This document shows, piece by piece, positions 10,150-40,642 of a stretch of DNA of 64,000 nucleotides (its first letter is position 1; each line of letters opens with the position of its first letter). This DNA comes from Rhodeus uyekii (Eukaryota; Chordata; Actinopteri; Cypriniformes; Acheilognathidae), in assembly GCA_037043235.1 (NCBI GenBank), contig JAWRVZ010000079.1:2332001-2396000 (forward strand), written 5' to 3'. The notes beneath the pieces are model-generated. The model saw nothing but the letters and a program-made list of their open reading frames with translations, was not told where the DNA came from and did not search any database. A program made the translations under genes and the position numbers.

Positions 10150-12277
10150 TATTTTTTGTTACTTCATAGTGCATTAACCAATGCTAACAGATGCAACTTT
10201 TGATATTAAAACGGAATTAGCAAATGTTGAGATTAACATTTACTAAGATTAGTAAATGCCGTATTTGTGCTACCAAGCAGTTCACAATTGTAAAGTGTTG
10301 CCAAAAATTTATGGTGGAAGACTGGTACTGTTTTAAAAAATATCAGAACTACCCATATTAATATAATAATAGTAATAAAAATAAATTCTAATATTTTAAG
10401 ATCTCCAAAGAAAAATTTAGAGATTAAAACTATTAGCCATAATTCACTTTATTAATAAGTTAGTTTTAGCGTGAAATTGGTTGTAATATGAAAATAAATT
10501 TGTACTGTATATTATTAATAGAATTGAATGGTAAATGTTAACAGTTTTATCTGATGTGAATTAAGTAAACTAATTATTTTTGTAGTATTCAGTGACAGTA
10601 AAATGATATATATAATTAAAAAAAAAAAAATTTTTAGGTAAAGGTCATAGCACAAACGGTCTGACTATGAAATGCCACAGATTGCACAAATATTGCATTA
10701 AAGCTATTTTGTCACAGAGGAATGTTTGTCATGGTTAAGCATCACCTACCCATTGGCTCCGAATATTTACATGTGTCTTTAGCCAACGTGCTGCTTGAGG
10801 AGACATGCATGAACACTAAGGATTGAGACATTTGGAAAATTACTGCCACACGTGCTTCAGTTTAAAACACAACACGCAATACAATGCAATTTAAGCCATG
10901 ACTCTACAATGCCAAACTATGACTGCACAGGGAGAAAAGGGTTTACATTCACATGCAATAACTTTGAATATACTGTGATATTAGAAGAACAATGTTGAAC
11001 ATATCAAATAAATGAGCCTTGGGTTAAATCAGTTGTGTGATCACAAATACAGAAGGCAGCTTTTCAAGTTCATTTCATGTTTTGTTTTTGTTTTTTCGGG
11101 GGTGGGAAAGCTCAGAATGCTTTTGGTCTGTTTCAGGCTGACCAGAAAGATTTTAGTCTATATTTTAGACTGATCCACAAGAGAGAGGTTTTAGTCATTA
11201 GACTAAACATGAAAGCTTTTTTTTTTTTTTTTTTTTTTACAAAAAAACGTTTATGCTGTTGTTTATGCTGGGATTTTTGTATATACAGCAGGGCATGTTT
11301 GCATGTTCGCTTTTTGAGTATTCTAAAGATTTTGTAAGATTTTGTAATTACCATTGCAATTTTGTGCCATTCTGAGGTATCACTGTATATTATATGCCAA
11401 ATAAAACGTTCTTTGGTCATAGATGTGAGAGCAAATTATTTTATTCATTAATATTGATTTAGCTTAACAGCATATAATAAGAGTCGTGTTATGTATAAAA
11501 TGTTTTATACAGTAGTAAATGTTGTTCTTAAGGACCAATGTACAGAGAACTGGCTTCAGATCGATGTTTATAAGAACAACCCTAAATCATTTTAAATAAA
11601 AAATGATCCTTGGACTCCAGAGCGACACCCTGTCAAATATTTTATAGGTGGAATATATTAAAAACTCAATCTGTACAAAGTGAAACCATGCATTCTATCC
11701 AAAAAATTATGTTTGTTGGTATAACCATACACCATAGAAAGCCTGATTCAGTCTGTTATGTTGTTATTATGAAAATAAGAATTTGACTAATAAAACTGGT
11801 TGATTTGGCTGATAGACTATATTAAGTTATCTGATTAAAAATGTATGATTAAATAGTATAGACTACACATTACCATTAATGAACTGCCAAATTATCAGTA
11901 AAGCTTCTCAAATGTGCAAAGTTCTAGTTGTAAACGCAAGGTGGCGCTAGACTGCTCATAAACTTTCATTCTGAGAAACTGCGCCCTAACACGACTTTCA
12001 TTTACAGCTGAAAATTGTAATATGTAGCTGGACTAGTTATATGATGAAGGTATGCTATGAAACGATAAAAAGGTATAATATAAGCTATGAAAATATTTTA
12101 TTGATTATATAAAAATGTCAATAGACCACACTCTAAATAAATATGTTTTACGATACATCGATTCTCTTAGATTTGTCTTTAAATGACTATATATTTATCA
12201 TTTGATATTATTTAAATAGTGTTCAGGATTATTACAATATCTGATGAAGATCTGTCACTTTAATGGTCTATATATTC

Positions 12278-12298
12278 ATCAGGACCACGGACAGAGAG
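12278..12298 (+). promoter_or_regulatory. RE1/NRSE-like REST-binding site upstream of slc17a7
   Basis: The 21-bp site contains the core ACCACGGACAG, preceded by TCAGG. Against the usual RE1 consensus I count 16 of 21 matches; the last bases of the right half are the weak part because they run into a GA repeat. REST represses neuronal genes outside neurons, and the next gene downstream is a neuronal vesicular transporter whose ATG is 213 nt away. Binding is inferred from motif and position only. Confidence 0.5.
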
Positions 12299-12302
12299 AA
12301 GA

Positions 12303-12384
12303 GCAGGGAGGCGGATGAGAGAGAGAGAGGGAGAGAAGGAGAGAGAGAGAGAGGGAGAGAGGGAGGGAGAGAGAGGGAGAGAGG

Positions 12385-12461
<77 letters not shown>
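12303..12461 (+). repeat. (GA)n polypurine tract in the slc17a7 5' region
   Basis: Nearly pure A/G for about 160 bases, with a perfect GA run over the last 70 or so. It ends 49 nt before the slc17a7 start codon, so it is probably transcribed as 5' UTR or lies at the core promoter. Long open frames through it on both strands are artefacts of the repeat. Confidence 0.9.
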
Positions 12462-12465
<4 letters not shown>

Positions 12466-12510
12466 GCACACGAGACAGGAGCACACCGGTCGGACTCGGA
12501 AGTCGCGAGG

Positions 12511-27009
<14,499 letters not shown>

Positions 27010-27173
27010 TGTGAAGAAACATATGTCTAAATCTAAGAGCTGAAGGATCAATACAGAATAAGAAAATACACTGAGTGAGTGTGTGTGTGTGTGTGTGTAT
27101 GTGTGAGAAAGAACAAATGCGTTTCCAAACACATCAAGGTTATGTGATGATTGTTCTTTAAACATACACACTA

Positions 27174-27211
<38 letters not shown>

Positions 27212-27373
27212 GTAAGTTTTTTGTCAGTCAGATTGAGAACACAGTGGTGCTCTTTTAATTATATGTTCAGTATTTTAGGCTTTCTGCCAAAATCACTGTT
27301 ATGCACTTAAAATGACACAGCGATATTAGACATGTTCATGGTTGTTGTGTAAGACTATACAGTAAATGAGCTT

Positions 27374-27431
<58 letters not shown>

Positions 27432-29339
27432 GCGTGCTCATGGTGAGTGTGTATGTGTGTTTCCTTACTGTGCTCACTTCCTTTTGTTTTATCCAGTGCT
27501 TTAAATATGGTAAAAGGATTCAAGCTAATTTATGGATGTGTAGACATTTATTTGATCATTTGTGCATATTCTTAAAGGGACAGTCACCCAAAAATGAGAA
27601 TTCTGACATTAGTTACACTTTCACATACCATGTTTTATATGTTGTTTCTGTGGATACATATACAATTTTGGGATGAGCTGTTCCTTTAGAACATGACTGT
27701 GAATGTGTGTGAGAGAGTTTAAACTACCCAGGTCCTATTCACTGGGTCAGTGCACAAGTGATCACAAGTGTGTTTTTGTTCTCTGGTGTACTATATTGCT
27801 TACATACACACATTTTCACAAGCTATTTTATGCACGTTGAAGGTTTACTTGTATTACTGCCAGGCTAATTCAGAGTCATTTATACATTGCATTTACATTT
27901 ATATATTTGGCAGATGCAAGATGTACTCATGGGAACCCATGATTTTGGCATTGCTGATGTCATTTTCTGCTGATTCAGCTACAGGAATGCCAAGAGTCCT
28001 AATATATGGAGACGCGCAAACACAGAAATATACAACATTTTATTTCAAGGTGAAAGTGCCGAAATTCTGAGATTCTAGATCGGTGAATGGAGTTCATCTC
28101 CATATGTAATCTCAACATGTGCAGATTTTTCCTCACTGTGTACATCCATTTAGAGACTATTAAATCAGAGTGCAGTATGAAGTTAAGGAACCAATCAGAG
28201 AACAGCATTAGGAAATGGACCAAGGATGATGGTAAATTAGTGACTCTCTGATTCTGACACATAATCGGATGTTATTCTACTACATGTGCTTGTATTTTGT
28301 TTTGCGCTGCTTTCCTAAACATTTGTGTCTTTCTTATTTTATTTACCTAAATGTTACTTGACTTGTCATCAAACAACAAAAAGATTTTAAAAAATGAATA
28401 GAGAAAATAATATAGAATTGTAAAAAGAATGTGTACAAATTGTATATGTGAAAATTCCCTGTGTACAATAAAACTAACTAAATCTAGGAAGTATTATTTA
28501 TTCCTTGCACTAATAACTGTTCAAAAAGGCAAAACACTCTGCAGACTAGGCAATGTGTTTAAATGAATCTTTGTATAATAAGAAAATGTAATATTTCCCA
28601 TCAGCATCCTTCTGATTACTTGCCAACGTGCTCATTAGGTTTTCTGCTTATACCTTTATTCATCTCTTCTTTCTCCATCCACAGAGGGCATCTGCTGTTC
28701 TCTAATCTTTGCCTAAAATCACCAAGATAATCCATCTATCCATCTGTCATTCAGAGCGGAAGCACAAGAGGAATTTGTGTCATGTTGATAGTGACACCTA
28801 ATGGAGAAAATGAGTAAACTTTAGATTTGACAAGATTCAGATTCAAGTAGCTTTGTTGGGGGGAAAAAAAGGCTTTATATTGTCAAACCATTGTCACAGA
28901 CAGACACATTTACACACAATAAAAAGTTTGATGATATAACAACCAGAGGGAAAATGCAACAACAGGTTTTATCACTGAACACAATGCTTTTTTATATAGA
29001 CAATTTTGTATTATTTATTCCAATCAATTATGTAAAAGATTTTAGCATTTGACTACGTTAATACCTTAATTGGCTAAAACCTTAATCATTCTAATCTTTT
29101 AAACCTCTGACGAAGTGATAAGTAACTAAATGATAATGATAATACAGTTGTTTTTATTTGTGAAATGCATTATTTGTAAATGCATTGGCATATAGCAGTA
29201 TCATATTTATATGACAAAATAAATAAATACAATTATGTTTTATGTTCTTTTAAGAGCTAAATGTATCGTTCAGCGTTCCCTGATCCAGATTACTGAGACC
29301 TTTGATGGTTTGACGTGCATCTCCGGCCTTTTAACATGT
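27010..29339. other. slc17a7 3' UTR and spacer before the RAS promoter
   Basis: The 3' UTR of slc17a7 runs to the poly(A) signal AATAAA at 28467-28472. It holds three (GT)n tracts (about 27078-27108, 27177-27208, 27378-27427), an inverted-end repeat at 27573-27690 (AAGGGACAGTCACCCAAAAATG...GAGCTGTTCCTTTA) and a decayed SINE at about 27880-27990 (TTTGGCAGATGCAAG...ACCCATGATTTTGGCATTG). From 28490 to 29339 I see nothing identifiable. Confidence 0.65.
28467..28472 (+). terminator. slc17a7 poly(A) signal
   Basis: AATAAA 1458 nt after the slc17a7 stop codon, in a plausible 3' UTR context. It is the first canonical hexamer I noted downstream on this strand; earlier use of a variant signal cannot be excluded. 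Confidence 0.5.
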
Positions 29340-29836
29340 TAAACGCACCTGATTGGCCCATAGTTATAGGGCGGGATATGATGGAGAAATTGGAAAGAGG
29401 CATTGCACTGCCATTGGTCAATTCTTACTTCCGTTCATTCATCGTCCAATAGAATTTAAAAACCCTGCTGGCCGGCTTAATCTGATTGGTCATCTCGTCC
29501 GCTGATCCCACCTCCCTCCTCGCCCTCAATGAATCTGGGAGAGTCTTAGCCGACAGGAGCTAATGACTCTACGGGCGGATTTATTTGGGTTATCGTGTAA
29601 TTCGAACAGAGTGGGGAAACATAGTTAAAATAAGACGCTTTTAAGTGTATATCGCTCACGGTTGGAGTTGCCTCAGCCCGAATACTTCCAGCCTGTCTTC
29701 GAGTCTCGTGGGAGTTTAGTTTGTCTGGTCGATCGTAATGTGGCTCAGGCGCTAATCCTTGGACTTCATTCAATACTAATTCATCTCGAAGCGCTTCGTT
29801 TGGGCGAGCCGAACTGATTTAACCACCACACGCGAG
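29340..29836 (+). promoter_or_regulatory. RAS promoter with four CCAAT boxes and non-coding exon 1
   Basis: Four CCAAT boxes lie within 140 bp: ATTGG at 29352, 29413 and 29485 and CCAAT at 29446. This is a typical TATA-less, NF-Y-dependent housekeeping arrangement. A non-coding first exon probably starts between about 29500 and 29600 and ends at 29836 (CGCGAG followed by GTAAAA). The coding exon begins after a 619-nt intron that contains a copy of the ACCCAAAAATG repeat at 30083-30260. Confidence 0.5.
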
Positions 29837-30354
29837 GTAAAACACACCGATAAGTCGCTAAATAACTTCTTACCTGTTGATAGGACTTGCCTGGGATAAA
29901 GGTGAACACCGCTGTTGTTTCAGTCTGCTACTTGCCGGCTAATTCAATTAGATAAGAACTGGGTAAACGTTATCGTCAAACTCAATCTTAATGTGCTTGA
30001 ATATGATTTGCTGACAACGCACCGACTTTAAAATCTCAGTTAACCATCTTATGTAATGTTTATGTTCTTTTCCGGTCTTTAAAGGGACAGCTCACCCAAA
30101 AATGAAAATTGTGTCATCCTTTACCCACACTCATGTTGATCCAAAACCTGTATGAGTTTTCTTTCTTCTGTGGAGCACAAAAGGCAGAATGAGTCTGAGT
30201 CCCCATTCACTTTCTCTGCAGTTCTATTCTATACAATGAAAGTGAATGGTGACTGATCTTTTGTGTTCAGCCTTTTAGCACTGCTATGATTTATATTTGT
30301 GTACCAGTCAGAGGTAGTTGGTTTGTGTCACTAAGGGTTATTTTTTTTCTTTAA

Positions 30355-33249
<2,895 letters not shown>

Positions 33250-34532
33250 CGATACACGCATACAGCCGCGCACTGCACCCCCCTGTGATAGCAATGCACT
33301 CAAGGTCACACATACTCACATACACACATACACTACTGTAGCATCACACATACACACACACAAACCCTATTTCCTTTTCTTTCTGCTCCTTGTGTCTTAC
33401 AATACCAGCCTTTGAGGAATAGGTACCTGACTGGCTGTTGTATGTGTTTGTATGTGCGCATGAGACCTCAATGAGAACCAGGCAACTGTGGAATTGTTTT
33501 GGAAAAGACATACATTGACCTCACATTATCATATTCGGCTGGATAATTTAGTCTCAAGTGGACTCATCAACCTTGCACTGCTGCTTCCCCTTCTGTGCTA
33601 AAAAGATCTGCCGAATGTCGTAGTTTTATAGTCATGCTTTAGAACCGCAGCAGCAAGGAACTTTGACCTTTTGTAACAAATGAATGAGGTGGTGAAGGGA
33701 TCTACTTTAAGTCGGTAATGGGTAACTGTTTTTAAGTAAGCCTTATGTTTAGAACTGTGTCGGCCAATCGGCACATCCGCGTGCTTCTGTTAACGGTGGT
33801 CGGGAATGAGGAAGCTAAGAAGTCCCCTAAAGTTTCTGTGGCCTGTGGGAAAGCACATTAGAGCAAGTGGTCGCCTCCTTCAAAACCACTAACATAGTAT
33901 ATTGCACACCTTAAAAAGCAATTCCACTTCACACTTTGTGGGATTTATTCAGCAAACATTTTCAGTACTTTCTAAAAAAAACAGTCACTTCATCATCAAA
34001 GGGGATTTCTGTCGTTTCTGCCTTATGTATTTTTGGGGGGTTTGCACAAAAATGCACAAGCAAATTTTCCTTTTCATACATTCATCACCTTTCCAGAATC
34101 CATTTCTCTCCAGGTTTCTGTTGCCGCTCTCATGGCTTGGACTAAAACTTTACTTAATGTAGCCTTTCTATAATTATGAAAATCAAGCTCGCTCTCTCTC
34201 TCTCTCTTTTTACCAGCAGTATTTCATGGTAAAGCTCTGTATTTTTGTAAAAGTTATTTTACTGGGTTTCGTTACGCATACCGGCATTATATTGGACATT
34301 ATCATTTCATGTATTATGGTGAAGTGTGTAAAATGCCAGTTGTTCCCACCAATGAAGAGGCTTGGTTGAGGAAGGCAAGACACTTTTTGTTTTCTTTCTC
34401 TCTCTCTCTCTCTTTAATTTCTTTAGTTTGACAGGAGACATAGGAGTTTTGGTGCAGATGAAACATGTGACCAGAACTTGTGATTAATGCATTCCCTTTG
34501 CCACATTGACATCTGTAGTTATATGTTTTGTG

Positions 34533-34538
34533 AATAAA
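34533..34538 (+). terminator. RAS poly(A) signal
   Basis: AATAAA in TGTGAATAAAGAGACTTTTG, followed by a GT-rich stretch (GTTGACTGTGACTTCC). It is 1284 nt after the RAS stop codon. Confidence 0.6.
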
Positions 34539-34917
34539 GAGACTTTTGGCTAGTTGACTGTGACTTCCTTAATATTCAAACTTTCAATTGTAGTTTAAAG
34601 TCTGTTATTATATTTGCTTTATAAGGTGTTACAACAGGTAAGTTGCATTACAACCATTTTGGTAATACCAGAAGTGTTACATCAGCTTTTCTGGATATAT
34701 ATTTGTGTAGTTTTGAAATGGCATTATGATCAGATATCTGCTGCAAATTTCCACGTAACATAGGAAGTGCTATTAGTGCAAATATAGTACAGCAAATATA
34801 GTACCCCCTATATTTTTTGTCTTTTAAGCCCTAACTTAATTTGTTCATATGATCTAAGAGGTTGCCTGAGGCAGATTCTTCTCCTGGTATGATCTTTGTG
34901 GTATTTCAAATATTTGA

Positions 34918-35490
34918 ATGTACGGTCATAGCCAAACGTTGAGAATAACACATTTTAATTTTCACAATCTGCTGTTTCTTTTTTCAGTTAAGTCCTACAG
35001 AAGTATAATTGCAAGCATTTCGTTAGTATAATTTGACAAATACATTAAGTTTACACAAAGAGTCAATATTTGCAGTGTTAACCCTTCTTTTTCTAGACCT
35101 CTGTAATTCACACTGCCATGCTGTCAATCAGCTTCTGGGCCACATCCTGACTGATTGAATCTCATTCTTGCATTCTTGGAATTTTTCAGAAATTGTGGTT
35201 TTGTTTGTGGTCAATCCTCAAGAGGTGAGTAGACAAGTTCTCAATGGGATTAAGGTCTGAGGAGTTTCAGTGTTTTGTTCAACTGATCCTTTATGGCAGG
35301 GCTGAAATGCAGTGGAAATACAGCTTTGGGATGAAGTAAATTTTTTAAATGGTAAATTTGGCAATCAATTGCAATTCATCTAATCACTCTTCATAACATT
35401 CGGGAATATATGCAAATTGCAATTATAAACTGAGACAGCAGAATTTGTGAAATTTAAAGTCATTCTTAGACTTTTGGACAAATATATTAT
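34918..35490. repeat. DNA-transposon-like repeat (TACGGTCATAGCCAAACG family)
   Basis: Starts TACGGTCATAGCCAAACG, contains TTCTCAATGGGATTAAGGTC and CACTCTTCATAACATTCGGG, and ends near CTTAGACTTTTGGACAAA, an inverted match to the start. The second copy at 50870-51110 shares its 3' third. No intact transposase frame. Confidence 0.55.
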
Positions 35491-36001
35491 AATAAATATA
35501 TCCTTAATATATCTTGAACTTACAATGACTGAGACCCAAACACATGAATGCATTACTAAATATTGGCTAGTGATATTTTAGTTCTTTGTTCTCTGCCGTT
35601 TCCTCTATTTTACTAAAGTAGCCCTAAAGGATCATTCCTCTATCTGACAATATTTTAAAGCAAAGCATTATAAACAATAGAAATGTCCATGACTTGAAAT
35701 ATGATTTGAATTATTCAGTTGTTTTTTTTCACTATGAGAACAGCTATTTTAATACAAACATTAAAAACCTGTATATAGATTTAGATGGGGAAAAAAATGA
35801 TCAGATTTCATCTTAAGTATAATGTTGAATCAGACAAGAGAAAACAACAATTTTACAAAAATGCACTTTATTTATTCAACCAATAGTAAAATGATTCTTT
35901 ACAATCTGGAGAGTGATAGACTCCTTCACTGAGGTAAGAGGATGAACGGATGCTGAGAAAGCTAAAGGCAAAGAGAGAGAAAAAAAAAAAATCCCTTTCT
36001 A

Positions 36002-39000
36002 TCACCAGCCAAACCGGGAAATGAGCTTCTCCTGATCGTCTAAATCTTTCTGCACTTTCTTCCTCATGTAAAAGATGGGACAGTCTCGACTGAAAAAGAG
36101 AGCATTTTGTTTTGTAACTACAATGATTGGAAAAACATAGAAATAAAAATAAATATAATAAAATGAGTGTAAACACCTTGTACAAAGCACATCTTCATGG
36201 AGTGAGCCTTGACAGCGTTGACACTGAGTCCACAAACGAGAGAATTTCTCCTCTAGAGTTGACAGATGAGCAATCTAAAAAACACACGGACAATCTTCAG
36301 CAGCAGTAAAAACATCTTTTGCCCTCTATATATTTACACATTTAAAAAAAAACACACCTCTTTCTGGTAAAGCTCAGACTCTTTCTTTTTGCAAAAGTCG
36401 CATACAGCCACTGTAAAGCAGAAAACCATCAGATGCAATGATTTATGGTCCTACTGAAGCTCCACTTTTGCCCAACACACACTCCGGATACATACCATCA
36501 GTTTTGAGCACAGCTCTGCAGCCGATGCAAGTACTTCGTCTCTGAGCGAAAGCCATGAGTCCACCGACCCTGGATGTTAAGACCGTCTTACAGCGAGTGT
36601 GATCTCCCTCTGAAACAACACACAGCAAAAAAAGTCTTGGTGAAAAATTGAAATCGAATGTGATTAGATAAAAAGGCTACACTATTGTGAAGTTCTTAAC
36701 AACCGCACAAACAAGCAGTGTAGCCTCACAAATAAGTGACTCCTAAGATGGCTCTTTTAATGGAACATTGAGAAAGACTGTGACGAATCCAACATCTGAC
36801 TCAAAGTACAGTCAAACATTTACAGTCTGTGAGTCTCCAGTGGTTTCAGCAGGAATTCACATAATCATGAATTTTGTGTGATGGTGAAAGATATCCGTGC
36901 AGATTTCACAACGGTTTTGCAGCGTTGACCAACATTAAGCTACTTGGTTTGAAAGTGATTTCAGTGTGAGTTATTCTTCATATGTTTTGGCATCAAAATC
37001 TTTCTAATGTGATCACACTTGTAATGAAACCGCACATCGTTACTTTCAGTGATGTCTAACTTAAAATGAAGCAAGAGCTGCTTTGTGTACTTAAGGTTTG
37101 TGAAACTTAAACCAGTATTATTACTGACGTGTGTAATTAAGACAGATTTATGACTGAGACAGATTTGCGACATAAGAAAATTATAGACTACACTACAATA
37201 TTACTAAACAAAAAAAATCCTATTGGAAACAATTAATTTTATTCATTCCAAATTAATATAATATACGTGATAGTGACTGTCTGCTGAGAACTTGTTTTAT
37301 GTTATAACTGAGTGCATTTTAAAGTAGAGACAGATCTTTTCTTCCACACTTTGATGTAGATCAGAGTTTTATGGTTATTGAAAAAGAAGAAATGTAGGGC
37401 AAGGACGTGGTTCTATGCATTGGCTTTAGATTTTGAGATGTGGGCAGAAATGAATGCAAGCTTACAGTCAATTATGAGGGTTTAAGTGGACTAAATGATT
37501 AGAGAAGTCCAGCATTCAACAGAGAGAAGCCTGCTGTTCCACTGGAAGATTGAGTTATGGCATATTGAAGAATAAACATCATGAGGTCAAGAAATTAAAC
37601 ATACATGTACAAATCACTCACAATGTAACATACATTTACAAATGGATAATTTTCATTTCATGCCGACTTTAAACATCCTGTTTGTAAGCACAATAGCGGA
37701 TACTCACTCAGTAACACACTCTCAGCTTTGCTCTCTCCCAGTATGGGCTCAAAGATGCGCAGTAAAGGCTTGGAGAGCTGCTGCTCTAGGTAGTACTGTG
37801 TGTCTATAGGGATGTTGTTCTCTAGCACATAGATGGGGTCCTGAGATACAGAACCCAGCAGTTATAAATACATTACACAACATCAGCCACATCAGAACAG
37901 ACAACGCACAATACGGACCTCTGATTTCATATACGCCGCCACGCCTTTAGCTGCTTTGATGATGACGTACGGAACTCGATCTCCGAGGTTTGGTGCGCTG
38001 CCGGCATCGCGCTTCCGCATCCTAAAACCCATGTTGGTGGAAATTGATTATATGCTTAAGTAATTCCATACCTGCAAACTCCAGACTGCAGGAAAATTTT
38101 AAGTTGTTGTTTAGCAGTTGAACTCCATGTTGTTTCGGTAGCAACAAACTTATATATATATATATATATATATATGGTCATTTTTTATAGCCATAAAAAT
38201 TAAACTTAATAGATAAAATAATGTAACTGTTTTAATAAAACAATAAATAAAAATAATATTTGATATCAAATGTGGTCTTTGCGCAAATTAAATGCTCTGT
38301 TCTCATGCAGTAATAAAGCTGCCGTCGGTTAATTTGACAGATTAACTTTTGTCATTTCAAATGTGATTTTACATTTTTTTATAGACCTCCATCTTTGTTG
38401 ATGGATACAGATGATCTTGTTGCACGTTCATACAGACAAGTTTTCGAGCCGTGTGAACATATTTCAAGAATCACTAATGCGGTGTGAACATAGCCAGAGA
38501 TCATGCCAAAATTGGGCATGGTATAAAGAAAAAAAACAACTAATGTATATAGAGTGATGTTCTCCAAAATTTGGATTTTGTCATAAAGGAATTTTCAGCT
38601 AGAAAAAAACCCACAGAAGTTTCTAAAGTTACATCATTTGCATTCAATCATACATGAGCACAATTTGAAACGTCTATGTATTGTCTCTGTACTCTATAGC
38701 GTGTATGGAAAAGCAGAAATACATAGGTTACACAAAGCAGCGATGCTTGTAAAGACTACATTATACAGATAGAAAAAAACTTGCATCGTGAGAATGGCTT
38801 ATTTTAAATGTCATAATGGCGAATTTTGTATGAATTGCATATATGAAATTCACAGTCACGTTAATAAGAACACACACCTCTCAGCTAGCTCGACGTGGGC
38901 CTGTTTGCCGGCATACTCCTGTGCGGTACGTGTCAGCTCTTTAGTTATGACCAGCTGACTGATGTCAATGCGGTTACACAGAAGATCAGAGATGACTTCT

Positions 39001-40575
39001 TTAGCATGAGCCACTGCTCCATCAGGGTCTCTGAAACACAAATGAATGTGCATGTTGGCATATGAATGATGCAGCCATCAGAACATGAACAAAAAAGGCT
39101 TTTATTAAGACTTGTAGAGTCATGTCTTCACTATTACGCATGCTAGTTTGTGCGTCACGGGTGCATGGTGGTTTTCTGAGTGTGGCAATGTTTGTACCTG
39201 TCAATGAGGATGTTTTGGAGGCATGTATTGATGAGGTTGGCCACAAGAGGGCAGTTGTCTCGTCTGACAGTCTCTATTCCCTTGCAATCCATCTTATCAT
39301 GATGTTCAGCATTAGAAGAGAAATACAGCCCGGCATATCGCTTTTTATTGATCAACAAATATGGGTAATAAACCTGAAAAAAAGTGTGAATGAGACAAAG
39401 CTTATTAAGAATAATTAGCAACTTTACAATAAGGTCCCATTAGTTAATACATTCACAACGAGCCATGCATTTATTAGTTAATTAAAATACAACTGCTTGT
39501 TGTTATTTCATGTTCGCTCAGGTCTGTTAAATGTTTTTCTTTTGATTTTAATAAATGTTTTAGTAAATGCTGAAATTAACATCAACTAAGATTAATAACT
39601 CTTTATTAAGTAACAATGAAAAAGTATTTTTCATGGTTAGCTGATGTAGCTATCTAATGGATCTTTATTATAACATTAGATGGTGTCTGTTATGAAATCG
39701 TGACCAGCTTCCTGTACCTTCTCAAACTCTAATTTGATTGGTGGAACAAAGTGGGAGGAGACCCAATCAGCCGCCTCCCTTCCCAGATTCATTGCTTCCT
39801 GCACTGTGGCCACACCTAGTTTCACCATGACAGAGTCTGTATCTCCATAGATAACCTGAAACACATTTGATTTGCATCACTACAGGTTTTCAGTGCACTG
39901 AAACTAAAGCAGCAAAAACACACTTATGCAAATAAATACCTTTGCATCTTCCTGGTAACCATTGGACATTGTGTATCTCGATTCCACAAGCTGTTTGGTC
40001 TGTTCAATCATCTGCCTCCCAAAGCCTGTGACACTCTACCGATGAAAGAGAAAAACGTAAAGCATCTCTGTCTAAGGCTAAAAGTATTTAACCATGTGTG
40101 AATGCTGAAACGGACCTGTGAGATCTCCAGACAGGGCAGTTTGCCCACCTGAGCCCCAGTGAACCCATACACGGAGTTTGCGCTGACCTTCAAAGCCAAC
40201 TGCCTTCCGTCCAGCACCTGCTTTTTAAAGGGGTCCGTCTCTTTTTTCAGCTCAGCCTTTGCTCTAAAAGGCACAAGAAATAATGTGTAAAAATAATAAA
40301 CCATTTTGATCACGCAGAACTATTTGGTATTGAAAATAAAGACATTGAATCATTTTGATTTTTGAAATGATCACCTTTTCCTGGCACCCAGCAGGTTTTC
40401 CAAAATCTCAGGGAGAAGGCCCTTCCTCACAGAGCTCTTCACAAACAGATCACCTGTGGGGGTCTTGATGAAATCTTCTGGACCCAGACTGAAAAAAAAG
40501 TACAGCTTTAATTATTACATCACAATTAAAAATGTATGCAAGTCAAAGAAAGAATCTGAACACGTCACATAATGG

Positions 40576-40642
<67 letters not shown>

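Larger units (their letters stand above)
8540..10315. repeat. Outer repeat of a triple nest (TTACAATAAGGT family)
   Basis: The left piece 8540-8655 (GCTTTACAATAAGGTC...TTTGTTAATGTCAG) and the right piece 10150-10315 (ACTTCATAGTGCATTAA...AATTGTAAAGTGTTGCC) join to give a copy of the repeat that is uninterrupted at 16080-16415. The two pieces are separated by the palindromic element at about 8656-10149. Confidence 0.65.
8175..12277. other. Spacer between the SLC6 gene and slc17a7
   Basis: About 4.1 kb. The first few hundred bases are the SLC6 3' untranslated region. From 8540 to 10315 it is a set of nested repeats, annotated separately. From 10315 to 12277 it is AT-rich, non-coding sequence with a T-run at about 11217-11239. 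No exon with splice sites and homology could be read on either strand. Confidence 0.6.
33250..36001. other. Convergent spacer: RAS 3' UTR and pold1 3' UTR
   Basis: The RAS 3' UTR is about 1.3 kb and ends after AATAAA at 34533-34538. A DNA-transposon-like repeat occupies 34918-35490. The pold1 3' side, on the minus strand, has AATAAA at about 35867-35876, so the pold1 UTR is only about 130 nt. No further exon seen. Confidence 0.6.

Noticed and set aside
11077..11420. Open frames on both strands around a T-run
   Set aside because: Homopolymer-driven, AT-rich, no recognisable protein.
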